DNA from: an uncultured Bacteroides sp.
GTDB lineage: Bacteria; Bacteroidota; Bacteroidia; Bacteroidales; Bacteroidaceae
Length of the DNA stretch: 64,000 nucleotides
Direction of reading: 5' to 3'
NCBI GenBank assembly: GCA_944322345.1
Contig: CALUOO010000005.1
Location: 1-64,000, forward strand
Part shown: positions 7,072-16,198 of the stretch, one piece after another
Layout of the letters: the number at the start of each line of letters is the position of its first letter
How positions within the stretch are numbered: position 1 is the stretch's first letter
The notes under the pieces: generated by a model
What the model saw: only the letters and a program-made list of their open reading frames with translations
The model's database searches: none
What the model was told of the DNA's origin: nothing
Translations under genes and position numbers: made by a program

Positions 7072-7956
7072 ATGAAAGGTATTGTATTGGCTGGTGGTTC
7101 GGGCACTCGTCTCTATCCTATTACTAAAGGTGTAAGCAAACAGCTGCTCCCCATTTTCGACAAGCCGATGGTTTATTATCCCATTTCGGTCTTGATGCTT
7201 GCCGGCATCCGCGACATTCTGATTATTTCCACACCGTACGATCTTCCCGGCTTTCGCCGTCTGTTGGGTGATGGTTCCGACTATGGTGTACGTTTCGAGT
7301 ATGCCGAGCAGCCTTCTCCGGATGGCTTGGCACAGGCGTTCCTGATTGGTGAGCGGTTCATCGGCAACGATTCTGTCTGCCTTGTGTTGGGCGACAATAT
7401 TTTCCATGGTGCCGGTCTTTCACAGATGCTTCGCGAAGCAGTACGTACTGCCGAATCAGACGAGAAGGCCACTGTGTTCGGCTATTGGGTCAATGACCCC
7501 GAGCGTTATGGCGTAGCAACATTCGACAAGCAGGGCAACTGCCTGAGTATTGAAGAAAAACCGGAGAAGCCAAAGTCAAACTATGCGGTTGTAGGACTCT
7601 ATTTCTATCCCAATAAAGTGGTAGATGTGGCAAAGCACATCAAACCCTCTGCACGTGGTGAACTGGAGATTACTACTGTCAATCAGCAGTTTCTGAACGA
7701 TGGCGAGCTGAAGGTGCAGACTATGGGACGCGGCTTTGCCTGGCTCGACACCGGGACACACGATTCCCTTAGCGAAGCCTCTACATTTATCGAGGTCATC
7801 GAAAAGCGGCAGGGACTGAAAGTTGCCTGTCTCGAAGGAATAGCCTACCGTCAGGGATGGATCACCGAAGAAAAAATGCGTCAGTTGGCACAACCCATGC
7901 TGAAAAATCAGTATGGCCAGTATCTGCTGAAGGTAATAGATGAATTGAAAGAATAA
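7072..7956 (+). CDS. rfbA: Glucose-1-phosphate thymidylyltransferase
   Basis: The 294-residue protein, standard RmlA length, opens with [18 protein letters not shown], the nucleotide-binding signature. Further motifs are [16 protein letters not shown], the LVLGDNIFH metal-binding region and the [19 protein letters not shown] stretch. It forms dTDP-glucose from dTTP and glucose 1-phosphate, the first step to dTDP-L-rhamnose. The next gene starts 1 bp after its stop. Its allosteric region is present, so feedback by dTDP-rhamnose is expected from the family. Confidence 0.96.
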   Translation: MKGIVLAGGSGTRLYPITKGVSKQLLPIFDKPMVYYPISVLMLAGIRDILIISTPYDLPGFRRLLGDGSDYGVRFEYAEQPSPDGLAQAFLIGERFIGNDSVCLVLGDNIFHGAGLSQMLREAVRTAESDEKATVFGYWVNDPERYGVATFDKQGNCLSIEEKPEKPKSNYAVVGLYFYPNKVVDVAKHIKPSARGELEITTVNQQFLNDGELKVQTMGRGFAWLDTGTHDSLSEASTFIEVIEKRQGLKVACLEGIAYRQGWITEEKMRQLAQPMLKNQYGQYLLKVIDELKE

Positions 7957-7957
7957 T

Positions 7958-8506
7958 ATGGAAGTCATAAAAACTCATATCGACGGTGTGGTTATTATCG
8001 AGCCCCGTCTGTTTTGCGACGATCGTGGTTACTTTTTCGAATCGTTTTCGCAGCGTGAATTTGAAGAGAAAGTATGCAGGACTGTTTTTGTTCAGGACAA
8101 TGAGAGCAAGTCCTCTTACGGTGTTCTTCGCGGTCTTCATTTCCAGAAGCCGCCTTTTGCCCAAAGCAAGCTGGTGCGTGTAGTCAAAGGTGCCGTGCTC
8201 GATGTGGCTGTCGATATCCGTCGCCATTCACCTACATTCGGACAGCATGTAGCGGTAGAACTTACAGCCGACAATCATCGCCAGTTTTTCATTCCCCGCG
8301 GTTTTGCCCACGGGTTCAGTGTACTGACCGACGAGGTTGTTTTCCAATACAAGTGCGACAACTATTATGCTCCTCAGAGCGAAGGTGCCCTTGCTTGGGA
8401 CGACCCCGATTTAGGTATCGACTGGCGTATCCCTGCCGACAAAGTGATACTTTCCGAAAAAGACCGTCATCACCCGCGTCTGAAAGATGCCGACTGGCTG
8501 TTTTGA
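7958..8506 (+). CDS. rfbC: dTDP-4-dehydrorhamnose 3,5-epimerase
   Basis: The 182-residue cupin enzyme is of normal RmlC length. DDRGYFFESF, VLRGLHFQ (catalytic His61) and YKCDNYYAPQSEGALAW (active-site Tyr region) are clear, ending with HPRLKDADWLF. It converts dTDP-4-keto-6-deoxyglucose into the L-lyxo epimer, the third step of dTDP-rhamnose synthesis. It is tightly coupled to rfbA and separated from rfbD by a 158-bp gap largely filled by an 8-bp tandem repeat. Confidence 0.95.
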   Translation: MEVIKTHIDGVVIIEPRLFCDDRGYFFESFSQREFEEKVCRTVFVQDNESKSSYGVLRGLHFQKPPFAQSKLVRVVKGAVLDVAVDIRRHSPTFGQHVAVELTADNHRQFFIPRGFAHGFSVLTDEVVFQYKCDNYYAPQSEGALAWDDPDLGIDWRIPADKVILSEKDRHHPRLKDADWLF

Positions 8507-8554
8507 ATGCTATTGTATTATATGAGTTTTCCGGCTCTTAAAGTTTGACAAGAG

Positions 8555-8664
8555 ACTTACAAACTCACAAACTCACAAACTCATAAACTTACAAACTTAA
8601 AAACTTACAAACTTAAAAACTTACAAACTTAAAAACTTACAAACTTAAAAACTTACAAACTAAA
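8555..8664 (+). repeat. 8-bp tandem repeat array before rfbD
   Basis: Thirteen consecutive 8-mers of the form ACTYAHAA (mainly ACTTACAA alternating with ACTTAAAA) plus a partial fourteenth fill the gap and end exactly at the rfbD ATG. The later copies are nearly identical 16-bp doublets, so copy number could vary by slippage. Unpaired A-rich leaders favour translation in Bacteroides, so the array may act as a ribosome-loading region. That role is inferred. Confidence 0.88.
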
Positions 8665-9528
8665 ATGAACATATTAGTGACCGGTGCCAACGGCCAGTTG
8701 GGCAACGAAATGCGCATAGTCTCGCAGAAAAGCACCGACCGTTATTTCTTTACCGATGTGGCAGAACTCGACATTACCGATGCCGATGCTGTAGAGAAAA
8801 TGGTGGCAGACAACGATATCAAAGTGATTGTCAACTGTGCTGCCTACACCAATGTGGACAAAGCAGAAGATGAAGAGGAGCTTGCCGAACTGCTTAATGC
8901 ACGTGCTGTAGCAAATCTGGCACTTTCCATGCAGCGTCACGACGGCTTGCTGGTGCATGTCTCTACCGATTATGTTTTCGGAGGAAACCGGAACAACACG
9001 CCTTGCCGTGAAGAAGAACCTGCAAATCCTACCGGGATATACGGCATTACCAAGCTTCATGGCGAACAGGCCATTACGGCGTCCGGTTGTCATTACCTGA
9101 TCATCCGCACTGCGTGGCTTTATAGCGAGTTTGGCAAGAATTTCCTGAAAACCATGCTATCGCTCACTGCCACCAAGCCGCAGCTGAAAGTTGTGTTCGA
9201 CCAAGTGGGTACTCCCACCTATGCCTACGATCTTGCCGCTGCCATTTACGACATTGTAGAACATCGCAAATATGAGGGCAAGGACGGCATTTACCATTAT
9301 TCCAACGAAGGAGTCTGCTCGTGGTTCGACTTTACCCGGATGATTGCCCGCTATGCCGGCAATACCCAATGCGACGTCCAGCCCTGCCATAGCGACGAGT
9401 TCCCTTCAAAGGTTGTTCGTCCCAGCTATTCCGTGCTCGATAAGACCAAAATCAAACAGACATTCGGCATCCGCATTCCCTATTGGACAGATTCGCTGGA
9501 AGCCTGTCTGAAAAACATGTCAATTTGA
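8665..9528 (+). CDS. rfbD: dTDP-4-dehydrorhamnose reductase
   Basis: The 287-residue short-chain dehydrogenase shows GANGQLGNE (NAD(P)-binding, residues 7-15), NCAAYTNVDKAEDE, HVSTDYVFGG and YGITK (catalytic Tyr126, Lys130). It reduces dTDP-4-keto-L-rhamnose to dTDP-L-rhamnose, the last step. The ATG at 8665 directly follows the 8-bp repeat array. The gene order rfbA-C-D-B differs from the common enterobacterial B-D-A-C. Confidence 0.95.
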   Translation: MNILVTGANGQLGNEMRIVSQKSTDRYFFTDVAELDITDADAVEKMVADNDIKVIVNCAAYTNVDKAEDEEELAELLNARAVANLALSMQRHDGLLVHVSTDYVFGGNRNNTPCREEEPANPTGIYGITKLHGEQAITASGCHYLIIRTAWLYSEFGKNFLKTMLSLTATKPQLKVVFDQVGTPTYAYDLAAAIYDIVEHRKYEGKDGIYHYSNEGVCSWFDFTRMIARYAGNTQCDVQPCHSDEFPSKVVRPSYSVLDKTKIKQTFGIRIPYWTDSLEACLKNMSI

Positions 9529-9563
9529 TTTTTTAGCAGACTGGTTGGAGAGTAGAATTTGTA

Positions 9564-9635
9564 ACTTAAAAACTCACCAACTTAAAAACTTATTAACTTA
9601 AAAACTTATTAACTTAAAAACTCACCAACGTAAAA
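9564..9635 (+). repeat. 8-bp tandem repeat array before rfbB
   Basis: Nine uninterrupted 8-mers (ACTTAAAA alternating with ACTCACCA or ACTTATTA, last copy ACGTAAAA) end 2 bp before the rfbB ATG. They have the same period, orientation and position as the array before rfbD but different sub-types, so this is not a recent duplication of it. Confidence 0.85.
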
Positions 9636-9637
9636 AC

Positions 9638-10780
9638 ATGGATTTTAAAAGAAACATCATAGTCACCGGCGGTGCCGGATTCATTGGCAGTCATGTAGTC
9701 AGGCTTTTTGTCAACAAGTATCCCGACTATCACATCATCAATCTCGACAAGCTGACCTATGCCGGCAACCTTGCCAACCTCAAAGATATTGAAGCGAAGC
9801 CCAACTATACGTTTGTCAAGGCAGACATCTGCGATTTCGATACCGTACTGGCATTGATGCAGCAGTACCGTGTCGATGGCATCATCCATCTTGCTGCCGA
9901 GAGTCATGTGGACCGCAGCATCAAAGATCCGTTCACTTTTGCCCGTACCAATGTGATGGGCACGCTGAGCCTCCTGCAGGCAGCCAAGCTCTATTGGGAG
10001 TCACTCCCCGAACGCTACGAGGGCAAACGTTTCTATCACATCTCGACCGACGAGGTGTATGGTGCTCTGGAGCTGACACACCCGGAAGGAGTAGAGCCTC
10101 CGTTCACCACCACCGCTTCCTCTGCCTCCCACCATCTGGCATACGGCAAAGCATTCTTCTACGAAGATACCAAATACAATCCGCATAGCCCCTACAGTGC
10201 CAGCAAGGCATCGAGCGACCATTTCGTCCGTGCTTTCCACGACACCTACGGCATGCCTACCATCGTCACCAATTGTTCCAACAACTACGGTCCTTACCAG
10301 TTCCCCGAAAAACTGATTCCGTTGTTCATCAACAACATCCGCCACGGAAAGCCCCTGCCCGTCTACGGGAAGGGTGAGAATGTGCGCGACTGGCTTTATG
10401 TCGAGGACCACGCCCGCGCCATCGACCTCATCTTCCATCAAGGGAGAACGGCCGATACCTACAATATAGGCGGTTTCAACGAATGGAAGAACATCGATCT
10501 CATCCGGGTAATCATCCATACCGTAGACCGTCTCTTGGGCAATCCCGAAGGACATTCATTGGGCTTGATTACCTATGTCACCGACCGTGCCGGTCACGAC
10601 CTCCGCTATGCCATCGATTCCACCAAGCTTCAGCGCGAGCTAGGCTGGGAGCCAAGTCTTCAGTTTGAAGAGGGCATTGAGAAAACCGTTCGCTGGTATC
10701 TCGACCATCAGGAGTGGATGGACAACATCACTTCGGGAGAGTATGAGAAGTATTACGAGGAGATGTATAAGGGGAGATAA
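9638..10780 (+). CDS. rfbB: dTDP-glucose 4,6-dehydratase
   Basis: The 380-residue extended SDR has GGAGFIGSH (residues 11-19), HLAAESHVDRSI, STDEVYG (Thr137, Asp138, Glu139 in the RmlB catalytic position) and YSASK (Tyr186, Lys190). It makes dTDP-4-keto-6-deoxy-D-glucose, the branch point for both rhamnose and amino-deoxy sugars. The loop between STDEVYG and YSASK is about 20 residues longer than in E. coli, as in other Bacteroidetes. The next gene, wzx, begins 4 bp downstream. Confidence 0.95.
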   Translation: MDFKRNIIVTGGAGFIGSHVVRLFVNKYPDYHIINLDKLTYAGNLANLKDIEAKPNYTFVKADICDFDTVLALMQQYRVDGIIHLAAESHVDRSIKDPFTFARTNVMGTLSLLQAAKLYWESLPERYEGKRFYHISTDEVYGALELTHPEGVEPPFTTTASSASHHLAYGKAFFYEDTKYNPHSPYSASKASSDHFVRAFHDTYGMPTIVTNCSNNYGPYQFPEKLIPLFINNIRHGKPLPVYGKGENVRDWLYVEDHARAIDLIFHQGRTADTYNIGGFNEWKNIDLIRVIIHTVDRLLGNPEGHSLGLITYVTDRAGHDLRYAIDSTKLQRELGWEPSLQFEEGIEKTVRWYLDHQEWMDNITSGEYEKYYEEMYKGR

Positions 10781-10784
10781 GTAA

Positions 10785-12218
10785 TTGACCGAATCCTTAA
10801 AACATAAGACTGTCAAAGGTGTAGTCTGGAGTAGTGTGGAACGCTTCTCCGTACAGGGCATCCAGTTTCTTGTCATGATTGTCATGGCTCGGCTGCTGAC
10901 TCCGAAGGACTACGGGCTTGTCGGTATGCTTACTATTTTCATCGCCGTAGCCCAGTCATTGATAGACAGTGGTTTCTCGCAGGCATTAATCCGTAAGCAG
11001 CACCGTACGGAGACCGACAATTCCACTGTCTTTTATTTCAATGTGGTGGTAGGGCTGTTGCTGTATGCCGTCTTCTATATCTCTGCTCCTTGGGTAGCAC
11101 GGTTCTACGACAGCCCCGAACTGACCGCTCTGATGCGTGTGGTCTGCCTGAGTGTCGTTTTCAATTCGCTTGCCGTGGTGCAGCGTGCCCTGCTGACGGT
11201 CGACATCGACTTCAAGACGCAGGCAAAAGCCAGCCTGACGGCTGCCATCATTTCGGGCGTTGTGGGTATCGGCATGGCATACGCAGGGTTCAGCTACTGG
11301 TCTATTGCGGCACAGCAGCTGGTCAATTTAGGCCTGAATACGCTGTTGTTGTGGATATTTGCCCGTTGGCGTCCCTGCCGGACATATTCATGGGCTTCTT
11401 TCCGCGAACTGTTTGCTTTCGGTTCCAAGCTGATGGCTTCGGGACTGTTGGATGTGGTTTACCGGAACATGTACCTACTGGTGATAGGCAAGGTGTTTAC
11501 GGCCTCCTCGTTGGGACATTACACCCGTGCCCATCAGTTTGCTGAATTCCCTTCGTCAAACTTAACGGGTATCATGCAGCGTGTCACCTATCCGGTCCTT
11601 TGCCAGATACAGGACGATGACGAACGGCTGGCACAGATCTACCGCCGTTTCCTCCGGGTATCCGCTTTTGTCATATTCCCGCTTTTGACTGGCTTGTCAG
11701 CTGTGGCTCAGCCGTTCATCCTGTTGCTGCTGAAAGAGCAGTGGATGTTTGCCGCTACCCTGTTGCAGATTATCTGTTTCTCAATGATGTGGTATCCCAT
11801 TCATGCCATCAATCTGAATCTGCTTCAGGTGAAGGGACGTTCCGACCTGTTTTTGAAACTGGAGATTATCAAGAAGATATTGGCAGTGAGTATTCTTTGT
11901 ATTACTGTCCCGATGGGACTGATTGCCATGTGTGTAGGTCAGATTTTTTCTTCTATCATAGCTTTGATTATCAATACTCACTATACAGGCAAACTGATAC
12001 AGGTAGGCTTTCTGCGCCAGATGCAGGATTTATTGCCAACCTTACTGCTGTCGCTCACCATGTGGGTAGTGGTTTACTTTACAACAACACTTTGTTCCGA
12101 CACACTTCTGCAGTTGGTTGCAGGTGTGCTGGCAGGAATCATTTACTATTTGTCCCTCGCTTTCTTCTTCCGTTTTCCGGAGTTGAATGAAGTGCTTTCT
12201 ATTGTCCGCAGAAAGTAA
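10785..12218 (+). CDS. wzx: Wzx-type polysaccharide flippase (WzxC-like)
   Basis: The 477-residue membrane protein has about twelve hydrophobic segments and belongs to the MOP superfamily. The opening TVKGVVWSSVERFSVQGIQF and MARLLTPKDYGLVGM match WzxC-like lipopolysaccharide/polysaccharide exporters. It would move the lipid-linked repeat unit across the inner membrane before Wzy polymerisation. The start is a TTG at 10785. It gives the conserved N terminus and sits 4 bp after rfbB, while the first ATG lies inside the first transmembrane region. Confidence 0.88.
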   Translation: MTESLKHKTVKGVVWSSVERFSVQGIQFLVMIVMARLLTPKDYGLVGMLTIFIAVAQSLIDSGFSQALIRKQHRTETDNSTVFYFNVVVGLLLYAVFYISAPWVARFYDSPELTALMRVVCLSVVFNSLAVVQRALLTVDIDFKTQAKASLTAAIISGVVGIGMAYAGFSYWSIAAQQLVNLGLNTLLLWIFARWRPCRTYSWASFRELFAFGSKLMASGLLDVVYRNMYLLVIGKVFTASSLGHYTRAHQFAEFPSSNLTGIMQRVTYPVLCQIQDDDERLAQIYRRFLRVSAFVIFPLLTGLSAVAQPFILLLLKEQWMFAATLLQIICFSMMWYPIHAINLNLLQVKGRSDLFLKLEIIKKILAVSILCITVPMGLIAMCVGQIFSSIIALIINTHYTGKLIQVGFLRQMQDLLPTLLLSLTMWVVVYFTTTLCSDTLLQLVAGVLAGIIYYLSLAFFFRFPELNEVLSIVRRK

Positions 12219-12243
12219 AATACAGATAAAAACAGATATAAAG

Positions 12244-13356
12244 ATGGAATCAAACAAACAGATAACGGTCACCTCTCCGTTATTACCCGATTTGGACGAA
12301 TTCAACGAACTGTTGAAGGACATTTGGAACCGTAAATGGATAACCAACAACGGTCATTATCATCAGGAACTGGAAAAGGCATTGTGCGAGTATCTGAAAG
12401 TGCCATACATCAGCCTGTTTACCAACGGTACGTTGCCGTTGATTACCGCCTTGCAGGCACTCCGCATTACGGGCGAAGTCATCACCACTCCTTACAGTTT
12501 CGTAGCCACCACCCATTCCCTTTGGTGGAACGGCATCAAGCCGGTATTTGTAGATATTGATCCTGCAACCGGTAACATCGACCCCGACAAGATAGAGGCG
12601 GCAATCACCTCGAAAACAACGGCAATCATGCCCGTCCATGTTTATGGAAAGCCCTGTGACGTGAAACGTATTCAGGAGATAGCCGATAAATACGGTTTGA
12701 AAGTGATTTACGATGCTGCCCATGCTTTCGGTGTGGAGGTGAACGGTGAAAGCATCCTGACGGCTGGCGATATGTCCACGTTGAGTTTCCATGCCACAAA
12801 GGTGTACAATACCATCGAAGGCGGTGCATTGGTGATGCACGATGAACAGACGAAGAAACGTATCGACTACCTGAAGAATTTCGGTTTTGCAGGCGAAACA
12901 GAGGTAGTCGCTCCGGGTATCAACAGCAAGATGGACGAGATGCGTTCAGCTTACGGTCTGTTGAATCTCCGCCAGGTGGATAAGGCCATTGAAGCCCGTC
13001 GTCAGGTAGCTGTAAAATACCGCGAAGCCCTTCGTGATGTTCCCGGCATCTCGTTCTTCGACGACATGCCGGGTGTGAAGCACAACTATTCCTATTTCCC
13101 CATCTTCGTAGATGCCGAACAGTATGGCATGACACGTGATGAACTTTACTTCAAGATGAAGGAACACGGCGTGCTGGGTAGAAGATACTTCTATCCGTTG
13201 ATCAGCACGTTCAGTACTTATCGCGGACTGGAGAGTGCTACTCGTGAGAATCTGCCGAATGCCTACAGGATGGCAGACGAGGTGATTTGTTTGCCGATGC
13301 ACCATGCGTTGAGTGGGGAGGATGTAGAACGGATTATCAACGAAGTAAAAAGATAA
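12244..13356 (+). CDS. DegT/DnrJ/EryC1/StrS sugar aminotransferase
   Basis: Starting at the ATG at 12244 (the frame is open upstream into wzx) gives a 370-residue PLP aminotransferase. Key features are LFTNGTLPL, TTPYSFVATTHSL, VIYDAAHAFGV (PLP-ring Asp157) and STLSFHATKVYNT with the PLP lysine Lys186. The family converts keto-deoxy sugar nucleotides to amino sugars. With RfbA and RfbB alongside, a plausible substrate is dTDP-4-keto-6-deoxyglucose, giving a 4-amino sugar. A 3-amino product would need a ketoisomerase that I do not see. The stop lies 2 bp before the ATP-grasp gene. Confidence 0.88.
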   Translation: MESNKQITVTSPLLPDLDEFNELLKDIWNRKWITNNGHYHQELEKALCEYLKVPYISLFTNGTLPLITALQALRITGEVITTPYSFVATTHSLWWNGIKPVFVDIDPATGNIDPDKIEAAITSKTTAIMPVHVYGKPCDVKRIQEIADKYGLKVIYDAAHAFGVEVNGESILTAGDMSTLSFHATKVYNTIEGGALVMHDEQTKKRIDYLKNFGFAGETEVVAPGINSKMDEMRSAYGLLNLRQVDKAIEARRQVAVKYREALRDVPGISFFDDMPGVKHNYSYFPIFVDAEQYGMTRDELYFKMKEHGVLGRRYFYPLISTFSTYRGLESATRENLPNAYRMADEVICLPMHHALSGEDVERIINEVKR

Positions 13357-13358
13357 AG

Positions 13359-14567
13359 ATGGCACAAAAGAAACTCCTACTGTTGGGTGGTTCAGCACAG
13401 CAGGTTGTTGCTATCCAGAGAGCTAAAGAATTAGGCTATTATACTGTGCTGTGCGATTATCTTCTTGATAATCCGGGACAATATGTGGCTGATAAATACT
13501 ACAATGCCAGCACTACTGATGTAGAGGCAGTTTATGATATAGCTCAAAAGGAACATGTAGATGGCATTCTTGCTTATGCTTCTGATCCGGCAGCTTTGCC
13601 TGCTGCTATTGTCTGTGAACGTTTGGGGTTGCCCACTAATCCGGTGAAGTCAGTAGAAATTTTGGGATTGAAGTATCCTTGGAGGCAGTTTCTTAAAGAA
13701 AACGGTTTCGCTTGTCCTAAAGCAATTGCATTTACTCCTCAAACTACTTTATCTGATTTTGAAAAAATGGTTAAAGATTTTACGTTCCCTATTGTAATTA
13801 AACCAACCGATTCTTCAGGAAGTAAGGGAGTTTCTGTATTGGAAAATTTAGATGATTTGTCCAAAGCCATTCAATGGGCAGATTCTTATTCACGTAACAA
13901 AACGCTGATAGTCGAGGAGTTTATTTCCCGTGGTTTCCCTTATGTAATAGGCGGTGATATCTTTGTATGGAATGGTAAGATTGTGCTTAATGGTGAAATG
14001 TCATGTCTTAGAGATGATAATGGTAAAAGTCTGATTCCTATAGGGAAAAAAAAACCATCTGGTCTTAATGATATTCAAAGAAAGAATGTACATGATGAAC
14101 TGCAACGGTTGGTCTCTATGTTAGGGATTCATTTTGGGGAATTAAATATCGAAATATTGCTTGACAAAGAGAATAAAGTACATTTTTTAGAACTTGGTCC
14201 TCGTGCAGGAGGTAATATGATTCCACTTCAACTCTCAGATGCGTGGGGCATTGATTTGGTAAAAGCAAATGTACAAGCTGCAATGGGTGTAGATCCACGG
14301 TTGGTTCTTAATGAACAACCCGGTTGTTTTTTTACTTATGTGTTGCATAGCCATTTGGATGGGCGGTTTAAGGATATAGAATACTCAGATGAAATATTGC
14401 CTTATATTTATCGTAAAGTCATATACAAAAAAGAAGGAGATACAGTAGAGGCATTTGATGGTGCTGGCAAAGCACTGGGTATTTTGTTTATTCATGTGGA
14501 TACAGAAGAACAAATGAATGACTTTTGTAATCATATGGATACGTTAGTCAGAGTAAAATTGAAATGA
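13359..14567 (+). CDS. ATP-grasp ligase
   Basis: The ATG at 13359 gives 402 residues beginning MAQKKLLLLGGSAQQVVAI, a carbamoyl-phosphate-synthase-like pre-ATP-grasp domain. The ATP-grasp fold follows, with VIKPTDSSGSKGVSVL (glycine-rich ATP loop), LIVEEFISRGFPYVIGGDIF and LNIEILLDKENKVHFLELGPRAGGNM (Mg-binding Glu and Asn). Such enzymes join a carboxylate, via an acyl phosphate, to an amine or thiol. In a capsule locus it could attach an amino or hydroxy acid to an amino sugar; this is inferred. From here to 17560 the DNA is visibly more AT-rich than the rfb genes. Confidence 0.85.
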   Translation: MAQKKLLLLGGSAQQVVAIQRAKELGYYTVLCDYLLDNPGQYVADKYYNASTTDVEAVYDIAQKEHVDGILAYASDPAALPAAIVCERLGLPTNPVKSVEILGLKYPWRQFLKENGFACPKAIAFTPQTTLSDFEKMVKDFTFPIVIKPTDSSGSKGVSVLENLDDLSKAIQWADSYSRNKTLIVEEFISRGFPYVIGGDIFVWNGKIVLNGEMSCLRDDNGKSLIPIGKKKPSGLNDIQRKNVHDELQRLVSMLGIHFGELNIEILLDKENKVHFLELGPRAGGNMIPLQLSDAWGIDLVKANVQAAMGVDPRLVLNEQPGCFFTYVLHSHLDGRFKDIEYSDEILPYIYRKVIYKKEGDTVEAFDGAGKALGILFIHVDTEEQMNDFCNHMDTLVRVKLK

Positions 14568-14570
14568 ATC

Positions 14571-15539
14571 ATGAAAAGGGAAATAGGTGGCTATTTTGAG
14601 TTGGAACTTTCCCGAAAAGAACCCTTTCCACATATGGAAGGTGTTTGTCTGAATAGTGGTCGTAATGCATTGGAATATGTTTTGATTTCGTTGCCCAATG
14701 TCAAACGTTTATGGATTCCTTATTTCACATGTGAGGTAGTTTTAGAACCGTTAAAGAAATTGCAGATACCTTATTCTTTTTATCATGTGAATGAGAATCT
14801 TGAAATACAAGAGGAAATCAGTCTTAACGTTGATGAGTATATTTTAGTAACTAATTACTTTGGAATAAAAGATACATATGTAGAAAAATTATCAGTACTT
14901 TATAATGAAAGACTGATAGTTGACAATGCACAGGCTTTCTTTTGTAGACCTATTTGTGGAACATACACTATTTATAGCCCTCGTAAGTTTGTTGGCGTTC
15001 CTGATGGTGGTATAGCAGTTGTTTCAGATGGAATAGAAGTCAATAATTTTTCAATAGATTATTCTTATGGTCGTTGTAGCCATTTACTGAAACGTTATGA
15101 TTTGGGTGCATCTGGAGGTTATGCGGATTTTAAAGATAATAGTCATTTGCTTTCCAATCAGCCTATAAAGCGGATGTCTGGACTTACAAAAACACTGCTT
15201 TTTAATATTGATTTTTCTACTGTGAAGAAACATCGTTTGGAGAATTTCTCTTATCTCCATCGTGAATTGTGTGATACTAACTTGCTCAAGATTCCTTCAT
15301 TGGAGAATTTAACTTGTCCAATGGTGTATCCTTATTATACTGATGATGTATCATTGCGTAGTCGATTGATTGCAAACAAAGTATTTGTTGCTACTTATTG
15401 GCCTAATGTATTGGAATGGTGTGAACTTGATTCTTTGGAGTATAAGTTGACAAAAAATGTAATTCCTTTACCGATAGATCAACGATATGGGAGAAACGAG
15501 ATGGATTATATATTAAATATTATAAAATATGAGGGATAA
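14571..15539 (+). CDS. PLP-dependent transferase-fold protein, diverged DegT-like
   Basis: The 322-residue protein resembles a short, diverged DegT-type aminotransferase. LNSGRNALEYVLISLP corresponds to the cofactor-phosphate region, RLIVDNAQAFF to the aspartate strand, and IYSPRKFVGVPDGGIAV carries a lysine where the Schiff-base lysine is expected. It is shorter than the roughly 370-residue norm. The substrate is unknown. It starts 3 bp after the ATP-grasp gene and its end overlaps the next gene by 11 bp, so the genes are likely translationally coupled. Aminotransferase activity is likely but not proven by the sequence. Confidence 0.65.
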   Translation: MKREIGGYFELELSRKEPFPHMEGVCLNSGRNALEYVLISLPNVKRLWIPYFTCEVVLEPLKKLQIPYSFYHVNENLEIQEEISLNVDEYILVTNYFGIKDTYVEKLSVLYNERLIVDNAQAFFCRPICGTYTIYSPRKFVGVPDGGIAVVSDGIEVNNFSIDYSYGRCSHLLKRYDLGASGGYADFKDNSHLLSNQPIKRMSGLTKTLLFNIDFSTVKKHRLENFSYLHRELCDTNLLKIPSLENLTCPMVYPYYTDDVSLRSRLIANKVFVATYWPNVLEWCELDSLEYKLTKNVIPLPIDQRYGRNEMDYILNIIKYEG

Positions 15540-16188
15540 AGTTGTTATTATTGGCGGTAAAGGTACTGCTGTTGTTATTGCTGAACAAATATATGATGCT
15601 CATATCCGTTATAATATGGATGTAGAAGTATTAGGATTTGCTTTTGATGATCCTGCTTATGTTGGTGGAATAAATGGTTGGCCTGTTCTTTGCGGAACTC
15701 GTGAAGTTTATGATAAGTTTAAAAAAGACAATTCTGTAAAATTCATATATTCTCTTTATCGTTCTGATATTTTAAAAGAGAGGATAGAATTACGTGATAG
15801 TTTACAAATTCCAATAGAACGTTATTATTCTTTTATACATCCTTCCGTCTATGTTGCAAAGAGTGCAAGGATAGGTGTGGCAAATGTAATATTGGCGAAT
15901 TGTGCTATTAATTGTAATGTTGTGATGGGGGATTTTAATACGATGAATACAAATTCTTTGATAGGACATGATACTGTGATAGGTAGTAATAATTTTATTG
16001 CGGCTCATACTTGTATTGGTAGTGGGTTGAAAATAGGAAATGGAAATTTTACAGGATTGAATTCTAGTCTGAGAAACCTTGTTCAAGTGGGTGATTTTAA
16101 CTTGATAGGTATGGCTTCAAATGTCGTTAAAAATATTGGAAATAATACAAAAGTTGTGGGTAATCCTGCAAAAGAACTAATAAAATGA
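15529..16188 (+). CDS. NeuD/PglD-like sugar O- or N-acyltransferase
   Basis: The 219-residue protein has the two-part NeuD/PglD layout. An N-terminal Rossmann-like domain (VVIIGGKGTAVVIAEQI, residues 5-21) binds the UDP- or dTDP-sugar. A left-handed beta helix of hexapeptide repeats (about 105-215) includes ILANCAINCNVVMGDFNTM and the closing VVGNPAKELIK. Family members move an acetyl or other acyl group from CoA to a sugar amine or hydroxyl. Neighbouring MaoC and CitE-like genes suggest the acyl donor may not be acetyl-CoA. It overlaps the previous gene by 11 bp. Confidence 0.82.
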   Translation: MRDKVVIIGGKGTAVVIAEQIYDAHIRYNMDVEVLGFAFDDPAYVGGINGWPVLCGTREVYDKFKKDNSVKFIYSLYRSDILKERIELRDSLQIPIERYYSFIHPSVYVAKSARIGVANVILANCAINCNVVMGDFNTMNTNSLIGHDTVIGSNNFIAAHTCIGSGLKIGNGNFTGLNSSLRNLVQVGDFNLIGMASNVVKNIGNNTKVVGNPAKELIK

Positions 16189-16198
16189 GATAATTATT

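Noticed and set aside
8555-8664. Intrinsic terminator or CRISPR-like repeat before rfbD
   Set aside because: The 8-bp units are direct, A-rich and cannot form a stable hairpin; they end exactly at the start codon.
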